Position numbers and translations under genes: made by a program
The notes under the pieces: model-generated
Database searches by the model: none
Told to the model about the DNA's origin: nothing
Seen by the model: only the letters and a program-made list of their open reading frames with translations
Shown here: piece after piece, positions 1 to 6,600 of the stretch
Numbering within the stretch: position 1 is the first letter of the stretch
Layout of the letters: each line of letters opens with the position of its first letter
NCBI GenBank assembly: GCA_017987425.1
Contig: JAGNTT010000061.1
Coordinates: forward strand, 1 to 10,062
DNA length: 10,062 nucleotides
From: Candidatus Omnitrophota bacterium
Lineage (GTDB): Bacteria; Omnitrophota; Gorgyraeia; Zapsychrales; Fredricksoniimonadaceae
Reading direction: 5' to 3'

Positions 1-816
1 GTTCTGCGCTGTCTGATCGGCCGCGCCGCCATTGCGATCGCGCCGCGCGAAGACACGCTGAAATTTGTGATCCAAGGCAAGGTTACGCACGTTTCGCTGG
101 TGGCTGCTCAGATTCATCGGTTGCTGGGGGAAGCTTCTGTTGAGGCGCCGTCCAATTTACGAGCAGTCCTCATGGGAGGAAGCGCGATGCCGAAAGATCT
201 TCTCAAGCGGGCGCAGAACCGCGGGTTTCCCATTTACGTCAGTTATGGTCTGACCGAGATGGCGTCTCAGGTTGCCACAGGCAAGCTAAATGATATTGAT
301 GCTCCGTGCGCCAAAGTTTTGCCGCATCGAGAAATTAATGTTATTGAAGGCGAGATCTGCGTGCGTGGAAAGACTTTATTCAAAGGTTACGCCGAAGGCG
401 ACACCGTGCGTCCCGCCGTCGACGGGGACGGATGGTTTCATACCGGCGATGCCGGCGCGCTCGATGCCGGCGGATATCTCACCGTCACCGGCCGCAAAGA
501 CAATATGTTCATCAGCGGCGGAGAGAATATTCATCCGGAAGAGATCGAAGCGGCGCTCATGAAGATCAAATCCGTGGTGCAGGCGGTGGTGGTCCCCGTC
601 AAAGACGCCGAGTTCGGCGGACGGCCCGCGGCCTTCATCCGCTGGGAAGATGATATTGTCGTTTATAAAGATGAAATATTACGAGAGATGCTCGCCCAGG
701 AGCTGCCCAAGTTTAAAATCCCGATCGCGTTCTACGCTTGGCCGAAAGAAGCGGGCGGGGAAGGGATGAAGATCGATAGGAAGTATTTTTCTGAATTGAT
801 TAAAGGAGATGGGTGA
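1..816 (+). CDS. menE: o-succinylbenzoate-CoA ligase MenE, 3' part (5' end outside the window)
   Basis: Acyl-CoA ligase of the ANL (AMP-forming) superfamily, most like MenE, which adenylates o-succinylbenzoate and ligates it to CoA in menaquinone synthesis. The frame is open from base 1 with no start visible, so the N-terminal part is missing. Visible motifs are the YGLTE core with the MenE-like ending MASQ (codons from 244), GWFHTGD (430-450) whose Asp binds the AMP ribose, GRKDN followed by GGENIHPEEIE in the hinge and C-terminal domain (490-555), and GMKIDRK near the end, where Lys at 769-771 is the expected catalytic lysine of the adenylation half-reaction. The stop TGA at 814-816 lies inside a heptad-repeat hairpin, so the last residues (GDG) are encoded by repeat DNA. 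The gene converges on a hotdog thioesterase that would suit the same pathway. Another acyl-CoA ligase is possible, but the YGLTEMASQ context favours MenE. Confidence 0.8.
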   Translation, partial: VLRCLIGRAAIAIAPREDTLKFVIQGKVTHVSLVAAQIHRLLGEASVEAPSNLRAVLMGGSAMPKDLLKRAQNRGFPIYVSYGLTEMASQVATGKLNDIDAPCAKVLPHREINVIEGEICVRGKTLFKGYAEGDTVRPAVDGDGWFHTGDAGALDAGGYLTVTGRKDNMFISGGENIHPEEIEAALMKIKSVVQAVVVPVKDAEFGGRPAAFIRWEDDIVVYKDEILREMLAQELPKFKIPIAFYAWPKEAGGEGMKIDRKYFSELIKGDG

Positions 817-861
817 TGGCGGATAGTTGATGGTCTTTAACCATCGGCCATCTCTCAACAA
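806..861. repeat. heptad-repeat hairpin A
   Basis: Eight consecutive 7-nt units in register. The left arm has GAGATGG, GTGATGG, CGGATAG and TTGATGG; a TCTTTAA spacer follows; the right arm has complementary words such as CCATCGG and CCATCTC. The arms can pair imperfectly into a hairpin. It begins inside the last codons of menE and covers its stop codon. It resembles the heptanucleotide STRR repeats known from cyanobacteria, here arranged as an inverted repeat. Confidence 0.75.
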
Positions 862-864
862 GAA

Positions 865-938
865 GAAGGACTAAAGATCGATCGGAAATATTCTATAAAA
901 TAGGTTAGAGGAGATGGGTGATGGCAGATAGTTGATGG
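865..938 (+). repeat. degenerate tandem copy of the 3' end of menE
   Basis: Bases 865-938 align without gaps to 760-833, exactly 105 bases upstream, with about 60 of 74 positions identical by eye. The unit contains the end of menE, including the codons for the catalytic-Lys motif, plus the first heptads of the adjoining hairpin. The second copy would read GLKIDRKYSIK and then stop, so it is a non-coding relic. The heptad part is more conserved than the menE part, which suggests the repeat took part in the duplication or is under separate constraint. Confidence 0.8.
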
Positions 939-987
939 CAGATAGTTGATGGTTTTTGACTATCAACAATCTCCAATCAACCATCCA
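911..987. repeat. heptad-repeat hairpin B
   Basis: Eleven units of exactly 7 nt between the convergent menE and thioesterase genes. The left arm contains GAGATGG, GTGATGG and two copies of CAGATAG plus TTGATGG; the right arm contains CTATCAA, CAATCTC, CAATCAA and CCATCCA. Its first four units match element A apart from one base. The doubled CAGATAG/TTGATGG pair shows expansion by whole 14-nt steps. It ends 5 bases before the thioesterase stop codon, so it could affect transcript ends from both sides, but no T-run marks it as a classic terminator. Confidence 0.8.
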
Positions 988-992
988 CAAGC

Positions 993-1400
993 TTACTTTT
1001 TCGAAAATTTTTCAAGACTGCTGCGTATTTCTTTAGGAAGCGGGATTTTGGTCCGCTTTTTTTTGTCGATGGTGACGTGAACGGTCTTGGCGGTTCCTAC
1101 CAATACGTTTTTCTGGTTATGGATGGTGTAAACAAAGCTGAACGATGTTTCCCCGATGTGCCCCACCTTGATGCGCACCGTGATTTTATCTCCCACAAAC
1201 AGCGGCGATTTGTAATCGGATTGGGCATGCACGATGGGCAGGAAGTAAGGCCGTTTGTTCAGCATGGTGTGAAAACTAAACCCGTATTTTTCCAGAAGCT
1301 GTTCATAAGCATCGTGGATGATCTCAAATTGCTGGGCAAAAAAGAGAATTCCGGCGGCGTCGGTGTCGTGAAGTCTGATCTGTGTCTTATAAGTGAACAT
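993..1400 (-). CDS. hotdog-fold acyl-CoA thioesterase, DHNA-CoA hydrolase-like
   Basis: A 135-residue protein of the 4HBT hotdog superfamily. Near the N-terminus it has HDTDAAGILFF, the usual active-site segment, with Asp14 matching the catalytic Asp of 4-hydroxybenzoyl-CoA thioesterases; HDAYEQLLEKYG follows in the central helix. The DTDAAG form is typical of 1,4-dihydroxy-2-naphthoyl-CoA thioesterases of menaquinone/phylloquinone synthesis, and the neighbouring menE supports that role. A general YbgC-type thioesterase cannot be excluded. The start chosen is ATG at 1398-1400: it is preceded on this strand by AAGGA at a good distance, and the fold begins at MFTYKT. A start 27 codons upstream (1479-1481) is possible but adds a basic, non-conserved-looking stretch. 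The protein has no signal peptide and is probably cytoplasmic. The gene is convergent with menE. Confidence 0.75.
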   Translation of the reverse strand: MFTYKTQIRLHDTDAAGILFFAQQFEIIHDAYEQLLEKYGFSFHTMLNKRPYFLPIVHAQSDYKSPLFVGDKITVRIKVGHIGETSFSFVYTIHNQKNVLVGTAKTVHVTIDKKKRTKIPLPKEIRSSLEKFSKK

Positions 1401-1719
1401 GCGGTTCCTTTTTGGTCTTGGATGATGCGATTTCACCGGATTAAAAAGCGCTAATATGTGCAAGTTTCGCACTTTTTTCACGGCCGGACAACTGTTTTTC
1501 CATGTTTCCGGGGGCTGATCTTCGTCTCAATAATTGTCATAGATTTTGACCCGTTCTTAACTGTCATATTGCGGTCCGTAATTATGAAATTTCTCGTCGG
1601 TAAACCGATTAAATGGCTGTGACGGCTTCATTTGTATTGACAAACGAAGCAAAATCCGTAAGATAAAAAAGTTCTGTTCAACCACTTCAGTTGTAGATCA
1701 ATCAACCTAAGGAATCAGA
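1401..1719. other. intergenic region upstream of the thioesterase and the aquaporin remnant
   Basis: About 320 bases without a convincing gene. It holds the Shine-Dalgarno of the leftward thioesterase at its left end, a promoter-like site for rightward transcription at 1637-1664, and otherwise AT-rich sequence. I saw no tRNA, riboswitch or palindromic operator that I would defend. No clear promoter for the thioesterase stood out. Confidence 0.5.
1637..1664 (+). promoter_or_regulatory. sigma-70-type promoter upstream of the aquaporin remnant and tpx
   Basis: A perfect -35 TTGACA (1637-1642) and a -10 candidate TAAGAT (1659-1664, 4 of 6 consensus bases) are separated by 16 bases. It lies about 55 bases before the pseudogene start and may have been the aquaporin promoter. 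With the aquaporin broken, it could now drive tpx and sodA through a leader of about 365 nt. Confidence 0.5.
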
Positions 1720-1949
1720 TTGAGTATTAAAGCGTTGGCCGCCGAATTTATCGGGACGTTTGCGTTGATTTTTATCACTGCAGGAGCGGTCGCGTCCGAG
1801 CATATCTCCTAAGGTTATTTGGGACTGACAGGTATCGCCGGCCAGGCGTTTTTAGGCGGCGGACTGCAGAACATCTGGATTTATTGGTGGAATCCGTCGC
1901 AGGGGGCATCCTCGCGGCGCAGATTTATAAAACGCAATTGGAAAAATAA
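1720..1949 (+). pseudogene. aquaporin (MIP family) pseudogene, internally deleted
   Basis: Reading from TTG at 1720, with AAGGA upstream, gives KALAAEFIGTFALIF and TAGAVASE, the first transmembrane helix of a MIP-family channel. An in-frame TAA follows at 1810-1812. The same frame resumes with YLGLTGIA (start of the second helix region), then jumps around 1842 to GQAFLGGGLQNIWIYW, which matches the C-terminal part of MIP proteins just before the last helix. A one-base deletion near 1886-1888 then shifts the frame: the next frame gives VESVAGGILAAQIYK, the expected last helix, and stops at 1947-1949. Most of the channel, including both NPA motifs, is gone. The remnant thus shows three lesions: a nonsense codon, a large internal deletion and a frameshift. 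Its place before tpx and sodA may mean the intact gene was a peroxide- or water-permeable channel in the same stress cluster (inference). Confidence 0.8.
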
Positions 1950-2018
1950 GTGGCCAGTGGCCAGTTTCAGTGACCAGTTCAGAAATTCTGACCACTGACA
2001 CTGACCACTGATAACTGA
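1949..2018. repeat. heptad-repeat hairpin C
   Basis: Ten 7-nt units. The left arm starts with two copies of AGTGGCC, then AGTTTCA and GTGACCA; the right arm has ACCACTG, ACACTGA and CCACTGA. The arms are largely complementary. Its word set (CAGTGGC/CCACTGA) differs from that of A, B and D, but the period and the inverted layout are the same. It abuts the last base of the aquaporin pseudogene stop and ends just before the tpx Shine-Dalgarno. Confidence 0.75.
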
Positions 2019-2036
2019 AATTGAAAGGAGTAGTTA

Positions 2037-2546
2037 ATGTCCGAACGTGCAAATGCGATCACTCTTAAGGGTAACCCGCTGACGCTTTTGGGAAATGAAG
2101 TCAAGGTGGGGGATATGGCGCCGGATGCGACCGTTGTTGCCAATGATCTATCCGAGGTGAAAATCTCGTCCTATAAAGGAAAAAAACTCATCATCTCCGC
2201 GGTTCCTTCGCTTGATACCCCTGTCTGCGATCTGGAAACAAAGCGTTTCAACACCGAAGCCGGCAATTTTAAAGATGTCGTTGTGTTGACCGTCAGCGCC
2301 GACCTTCCGTTCGCCCAGAAACGCTGGTGCGGGGCCGCCGGCGCGACCAATGTGGTCACGCTGTCTGATTACCGCTACGGTTCATTCGGTGAAAACTACG
2401 GTGTCATGATCAAAGGTCTGAAAATTTTAGCCCGCTGCGTGTTTGTCGTCGACGCTTCCGGCAAAGTCCGTCATGTCGAGCTGGTCAAGGAAGTGGCTAC
2501 GGAGCCGGATTATGCGGCAGTATTGAATGCAGTGAAAGCTTTATAA
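2037..2546 (+). CDS. tpx: thiol peroxidase Tpx (atypical 2-Cys peroxiredoxin)
   Basis: A 169-residue peroxiredoxin that reduces H2O2 and alkyl hydroperoxides in the cytoplasm using thioredoxin. The family signature SLDTPVCD followed by ETKRFN surrounds the peroxidatic Cys64, and the resolving Cys98 lies in KRWCGAAGA. The 34-residue spacing between the two equals that of E. coli Tpx (61 and 95). Length and the N-terminal NAITLKGNPLTLLG segment are normal for Tpx. The start ATG 2037 is supported by AAAGGAG at 2024-2030, six bases upstream. It lies 95 bases before sodA in the same direction with only a heptad hairpin between, so the two are probably co-transcribed as an oxidative-stress unit. 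Confidence 0.95.
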   Translation: MSERANAITLKGNPLTLLGNEVKVGDMAPDATVVANDLSEVKISSYKGKKLIISAVPSLDTPVCDLETKRFNTEAGNFKDVVVLTVSADLPFAQKRWCGAAGATNVVTLSDYRYGSFGENYGVMIKGLKILARCVFVVDASGKVRHVELVKEVATEPDYAAVLNAVKAL

Positions 2547-2552
2547 ATTTTG

Positions 2553-2629
2553 TTGATGGGAGATGGTGGATGGTTGATAGACGTCTGCCATCTTTCGCCA
2601 ACTATCGACCATCAACTATCAACGATCTC
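2553..2629. repeat. heptad-repeat hairpin D in front of the sodA ribosome-binding site
   Basis: Eleven 7-nt units between tpx and sodA. The left arm has TTGATGG, GAGATGG, TGGATGG and TTGATAG; the right arm has CTATCGA, CCATCAA, CTATCAA and CGATCTC. It shares words with A and B (GAGATGG, TTGATGG, CTATCAA). The last unit ends one base before AGGAGG, the sodA Shine-Dalgarno (2631-2636), so folding of the element could influence sodA translation or protect mRNA ends in the tpx-sodA message. Confidence 0.8.
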
Positions 2630-2641
2630 CAGGAGGTTTAT

Positions 2642-3256
2642 ATGGCGTACAGTTTGCCCCCATTACCGTATCCGAACAACGCGCTCGAACCGCACATCGA
2701 TGCCAAGACGATGGAAATCCATCATACGAAGCATCATCAGGCCTACATCAACAACGCCAACAAGGCGCTGGAAGGCAAGGCGGATCTGGCCGCCAAGTCC
2801 GTTGAGGATTTGATTTCCAATCTGAACGCTGTTCCGGAAGATATCCGCGGCGTCATCCGCAACAATGCCGGAGGTCACGCCAATCATTCATTGTTCTGGA
2901 CCATTCTGGGGCCGAACAAGGGAGGCGAACCGACAGGCAAGATCGGTGAAGCGATCACCAAGGAATTCGGCAGTTATACCGCATTCAAAGAAAAGTTTAC
3001 TGCGGCCGCAACATCCCGTTTCGGATCCGGCTGGGCCTGGTTATCGGTCAATAAGGACAAAAAACTGGAAGTTCACTCCACTGCGAACCAGGATAGTCCT
3101 CTTATGGAGGGGAAAACCCCTCTTTTAGGCGTCGATGTATGGGAACACGCTTATTATCTGAACTATCAGAACCGCCGTCCGGACTATGTCGCGGCGTTTT
3201 TTAACCTCATCAACTGGGATGAGGTTAACAAGCGTTTCGCGGCTGTTTCGAGTTAA
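2642..3256 (+). CDS. sodA: superoxide dismutase, Fe/Mn family (Mn-type residues)
   Basis: A 204-residue cytoplasmic superoxide dismutase that converts superoxide to O2 and H2O2. The metal ligands are His27 (in MEIHHTKHH), His82 (in GGHANHSLFW), Asp165 and His169 (in DVWEHAYY). The second-sphere residues Gly78 and Gln150 (TANQDSPL) are those of manganese enzymes rather than the iron type, though cambialistic use cannot be ruled out from sequence. The start ATG 2642 is fixed by AGGAGG at 2631-2636; the open frame continues 24 codons further upstream, but that stretch is the heptad hairpin and not family-like. The product's H2O2 is the substrate of the neighbouring Tpx. A strong terminator follows. 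Confidence 0.95.
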   Translation: MAYSLPPLPYPNNALEPHIDAKTMEIHHTKHHQAYINNANKALEGKADLAAKSVEDLISNLNAVPEDIRGVIRNNAGGHANHSLFWTILGPNKGGEPTGKIGEAITKEFGSYTAFKEKFTAAATSRFGSGWAWLSVNKDKKLEVHSTANQDSPLMEGKTPLLGVDVWEHAYYLNYQNRRPDYVAAFFNLINWDEVNKRFAAVSS

Positions 3257-3266
3257 TTTTGCACTG

Positions 3267-3303
3267 ACCTCACGGTCATTTTTTAATGGCCGTGAGGTTT
3301 TTT
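3267..3303 (+). terminator. rho-independent terminator after sodA
   Basis: A 14-bp stem (3267-3280 with 3285-3298, one G-T wobble) around a TTTT loop, followed at once by a run of six T. It lies 10 bases after the sodA stop and ends the tpx-sodA unit. Confidence 0.9.
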
Positions 3304-3409
3304 ATTCGCTTTAAAAAATGTAAATAAAATAATTATTAAGATTTTTTAATTTTGCAGTCAAAAAACCGTTTCTCGACGGAAAAATGCTGTTAAAAAAATC
3401 AATAATTTC

Positions 3410-3438
3410 TTGACACTGGCATGTTCGTAAAATACTAT
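3410..3438 (+). promoter_or_regulatory. sigma-70-type promoter of the nrdA-nrdB unit
   Basis: A perfect -35 TTGACA (3410-3415), a 17-base spacer and a -10 TACTAT (3433-3438, 4 of 6). Transcription would start near 3445, about 200 bases before nrdA. The -10 is covered by the first NrdR-box-like palindrome. Confidence 0.75.
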
Positions 3439-3447
3439 ATTTAGTAC
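3432..3447. promoter_or_regulatory. NrdR-box-like operator 1
   Basis: The 16-mer ATACTATATTTAGTAC matches 12 of 16 positions of the NrdR consensus as I recall it (ACACTATATATAGTGT) and is nearly palindromic. NrdR is the (d)ATP-sensing zinc-ribbon/ATP-cone repressor of ribonucleotide reductase genes. The box covers the -10 hexamer, as expected for a repressor site. Confidence 0.7.
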
Positions 3448-3461
3448 TTGAAGTTCAGTGC

Positions 3462-3477
3462 TGTCAATATATAGTGG
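3462..3477. promoter_or_regulatory. NrdR-box-like operator 2
   Basis: The 16-mer TGTCAATATATAGTGG matches 11 of 16 consensus positions, including the run ATATATAGTG. It starts 30 bases after the first box, close to three helical turns; paired NrdR boxes elsewhere are usually 31-32 bases apart. The second copy at near-canonical phase strengthens both calls. Confidence 0.7.
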
Positions 3478-3643
3478 TCACATAAGGTTCTAACCGTTAA
3501 TCCTCTAGCCCTAGAGAAGTGCAAAGAATGAACCGCGTCACACGACACATCCTAAGCCATACCCTTCAAAAACTTCAGGTCAATAACCATGTTCATAGAT
3601 TCAACCGTCATCATACTTTCTATACCCTTGGAGGGAATTTCTA
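3478..3643 (+). other. long 5' leader of nrdA
   Basis: With the promoter above, nrdA has a leader of about 200 nt. Visible in it are a small palindrome (CTCTAG 3503-3508 against CTAGAG 3511-3516), a possible 38-codon upstream frame, and the nrdA Shine-Dalgarno GGAGGG (3630-3635). I looked for a B12-box-like motif, because some reductase genes have cobalamin riboswitches, and saw none. Confidence 0.5.
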
Positions 3644-3644
3644 A
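3528..3644 (+). CDS. possible leader peptide (38 codons) overlapping the nrdA start
   Basis: ATG at 3528 opens a 38-codon frame that stops with TAA at 3642-3644, sharing its last base with the nrdA ATG (TAATG). Such an overlap allows translational coupling. The peptide would be basic, with six His among 38 residues (7, 11, 21, 23, 28, 29) and four Arg. The Shine-Dalgarno is weak (GAGAAG-like at 3513-3518). It resembles no family I know, and a frame this short can stay open by chance. Confidence 0.25.
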   Translation: MNRVTRHILSHTLQKLQVNNHVHRFNRHHTFYTLGGNF

Positions 3645-6600
3645 TGTCTCAGGAAACAACCCTTAATACCGAAGTAAAAGTCCAAAAAAGAAACGGCCAG
3701 CAGGTAGAATACAACCCCAAGCGCATCCTTTACGCGGTCTCCAACGCGTTTAAGGAATATTACGGCCAGCCGCGCGAGGCCGAGCTCTCCGATGAACAGC
3801 TCAGAGACGCCACCAAAGTCACCGACTGCGTGTTCGCCCTCATTAAAGAGCGCGCGCTTAAAGATGAAGTCCTGACTGTCGAGGAAATCCAGGACGAAGT
3901 CATCCGCCAGCTTTATGAGAACGGTTTCAAAGAAGTAGGGGAGCGTTACGCCAGCTACCGCAAGCATCACGCGGCCCGCCGTTCCGTATTCGAACTGTAT
4001 ACATGCCTCAAAAGAAACAGCAAACCGGTTTCCTTCAAGCCCGAGAAAATCACTTTGGCGATCGCCAAGGCGTTCCAGGCCCATAACAACGGTTTCTTTA
4101 ACGAAATTCTCCTTGAGAAAGCCTATGAGCTTTCCGAAAAAGTCGTCGTCGAGATCCGCACCCGCTGGCCCGAAGGCCGCGGCATCCCGATCGAAGAGAT
4201 CCAGGATATCGTCGAGCGCACCATCATGTCGGCCGGTTATCATGAAGTGGCCAAGCGCTACATCATCTACCGCGAAGAACGCGCCAAAGAGCGCAGAATC
4301 GCCGATGAAAACGCTCTTCTGGAAACTCTGGAATGGGTCAAGGGCATCAATGTCAAGACCGTCTCCGGCCAGGAAAAGCCCATCAATCTCGACGAGATCC
4401 GTTTCAAACTCGAGACCTGCTGCAAGGGATTGGCCGATGTCTCATCCGAAACGCTTTTTAAAGAAGCCGTGAAGAATTATTTCAACGGCATCACCGAGTC
4501 GAAAATCGCGACGGCCAACATCATGGCCGCCCGTTCCTTCATCGAAAAAGAACCGAATTATTCCTTCGTGGCCGCGCGTCTTTTGCTGCTTAAGGAATAC
4601 TATGAAGCTATCGGATTCGAAGCGAGCTTTGAACGCATGCGCGCCGAATATCCGAGCTATCTGGCCAGCTACGTCTTGAAAGCCATCGATCTTCAGCTTC
4701 TGGATCCGAGACTCCGCACGTTTGACATCAAGGAACTCGGCAAGGCCATCGTTCCGGAACGCGATTTTCTTTTCCGTTATATGGGCCTGCAGACGCTGTA
4801 TGACCGTTACTTCATTCATCATGAAGACCGCCGTCTTGAATTGCCGCAGATCTTCTGGATGAGAGTGGCGATGGGCCTGGCGATCAACGAAGGTTCCAGA
4901 AAGAACGAACGCGCCATTGAGTTTTACAATATCCTGTCCACATTCCGTTTCATGTCCTCAACCCCGACGCTGTTTAACTCGGGCACACGCCATCCGCAGT
5001 TATCATCCTGCTTCCTGACAACGATTGAAGACGATTTGTACCACATCTTCAAATGCATCCAGGATGACGCCATGCTGTCCAAATGGAGCGGGGGCCTCGG
5101 CAACGACTGGACCAACGTCCGCGCCATGGGTTCGCGCATCAAGGGCACCAACGGCAAGAGCCAGGGCATCATTCCATTCTTGAAAGTCGCCAACGACACC
5201 GCGCTCGCCGTCAATCAGGGCGGGAAGAGACAGGGGGCCATGTGCGCCTATCTCGAAGTCTGGCATCTGGACATGGAGGATTTTCTCGAACTGCGCAAGA
5301 ACACCGGCGATGAACGCCGCCGCACGCACGACATGCATACGGCCGCGTGGATCCCCGATTTGTTCATGAAGAGAGTTAAGGCCAACGCCAACTGGACGCT
5401 CTTTTCGCCGAACGATGTGTCCGATCTTCATCACATTTTCGGCAACGAGTTTGAAAAGCGCTACGAAGAATACGAAGCGCTCGCCCAGGACGGAAAGATC
5501 AAGAATTTCAAAACCGTCTCGGCCATCAATCTCTGGCGCAAGATGCTCTCCATGCTCTTTGAGACGGGCCATCCGTGGATCACGTTCAAAGATCCGTCGA
5601 ACGTGCGCTCGCCGCAGGACCACGCGGGTGTTGTGCATTCATCGAATCTCTGCACGGAAATTCTTTTGAACACGTCGAAAGACGAGACCGCCGTTTGCAA
5701 TCTGGGTTCAGTCAATCTGGCCGTCCATGTGACGCCGCAGGGGCTCGATCACAAGCTGTTGAAGCAGACCATCATCACCGCGATTCGCATGCTGGACAAC
5801 GTCATCGATATTAATTATTATCCGACCAGCGAGTCAGGGACTGCCAATCAGCGCCATCGTCCGGTGGGCATGGGCATCATGGGTTTCCAGGATGCGCTTT
5901 ATCTGCAGGACATGAGCTACGCGTCCAACCAGGCGGTTGAATTTGCCGACGAGAGTATGGAAGCGGTTTCTTATTACGCCATTCTCGCGTCCACCGAACT
6001 GGCCCACGAACGCGGAGTCTACAGCTCGTTCAAAGGTTCCAAGTGGGACCGCGGGTTTCTGCCGTACGATACCATCGCGCTGCTAGAGCAGGAACGCGGC
6101 GGTTATCTCGACATCGACCGCACCATGCGCATGGACTGGGGGCCGATACGCGAGGCCATCCGCACCAAGGGCATGAGAAATTCGCTCGTCATGGCGATCG
6201 CGCCGACGGCAACCATCGGCAACATCACGGGCGTCACCGCCTCGATCGAGCCGGTCTACAAAAATGTGTTCGTCAAAAGCAACCTCTCGGGTGATTTCAC
6301 CGTCATCAATGAATATCTGGTCGAAGACTTAAAGAAGCTCGGCGTCTGGGACCAGGAAATGATCGATGACATCAAATACTTCGACGGGTCCATCCAGGAA
6401 ATTCCCAGGATCCCGGCCGCGGTCAAATTGAAATACGCCACCGCCTTCGAGATCGATTACGAATGGATCATCGAGGCCGGCAGCCGCCGCCAGAAGTGGA
6501 TCGACATGGGACAATCCCTCAATCTTTACCAGGCCAAGCCCAGCGGCAAAAAGGTGAGCGACATGTACCTCTTCGCCTGGGAAAAGGGTTTAAAGACGAC

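Noticed and set aside
911..987. CRISPR array interpretation of the heptad repeats
   Set aside because: The units are 7 nt without unique spacers and the two halves are inverted. No cas gene is present.
1077..1454. A 125-codon plus-strand frame across the thioesterase
   Set aside because: The minus-strand frame has a clear hotdog active-site motif and Shine-Dalgarno. The plus-strand product has neither.
1451..1478. Short GTGC/GCAC hairpin followed by T-run as a terminator
   Set aside because: The stem is only about 4 bp, and the site sits between divergent units where no transcript needs to end.
1852..2052. A 66-codon minus-strand frame over the aquaporin remnant and hairpin C
   Set aside because: Half of it is repeat DNA and the plus strand carries recognisable MIP pieces. 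It is not a gene.
3445..3643. Riboswitch in the nrdA leader
   Set aside because: I saw no B12-box-like or other known riboswitch core, only one small palindrome. NrdR-type boxes explain the regulation more simply.
3641..5638. Several long minus-strand frames (up to about 210 codons) inside nrdA
   Set aside because: They lie opposite the conserved reductase frame and show no independent motifs. They are explained by GC-rich third positions of the sense gene.
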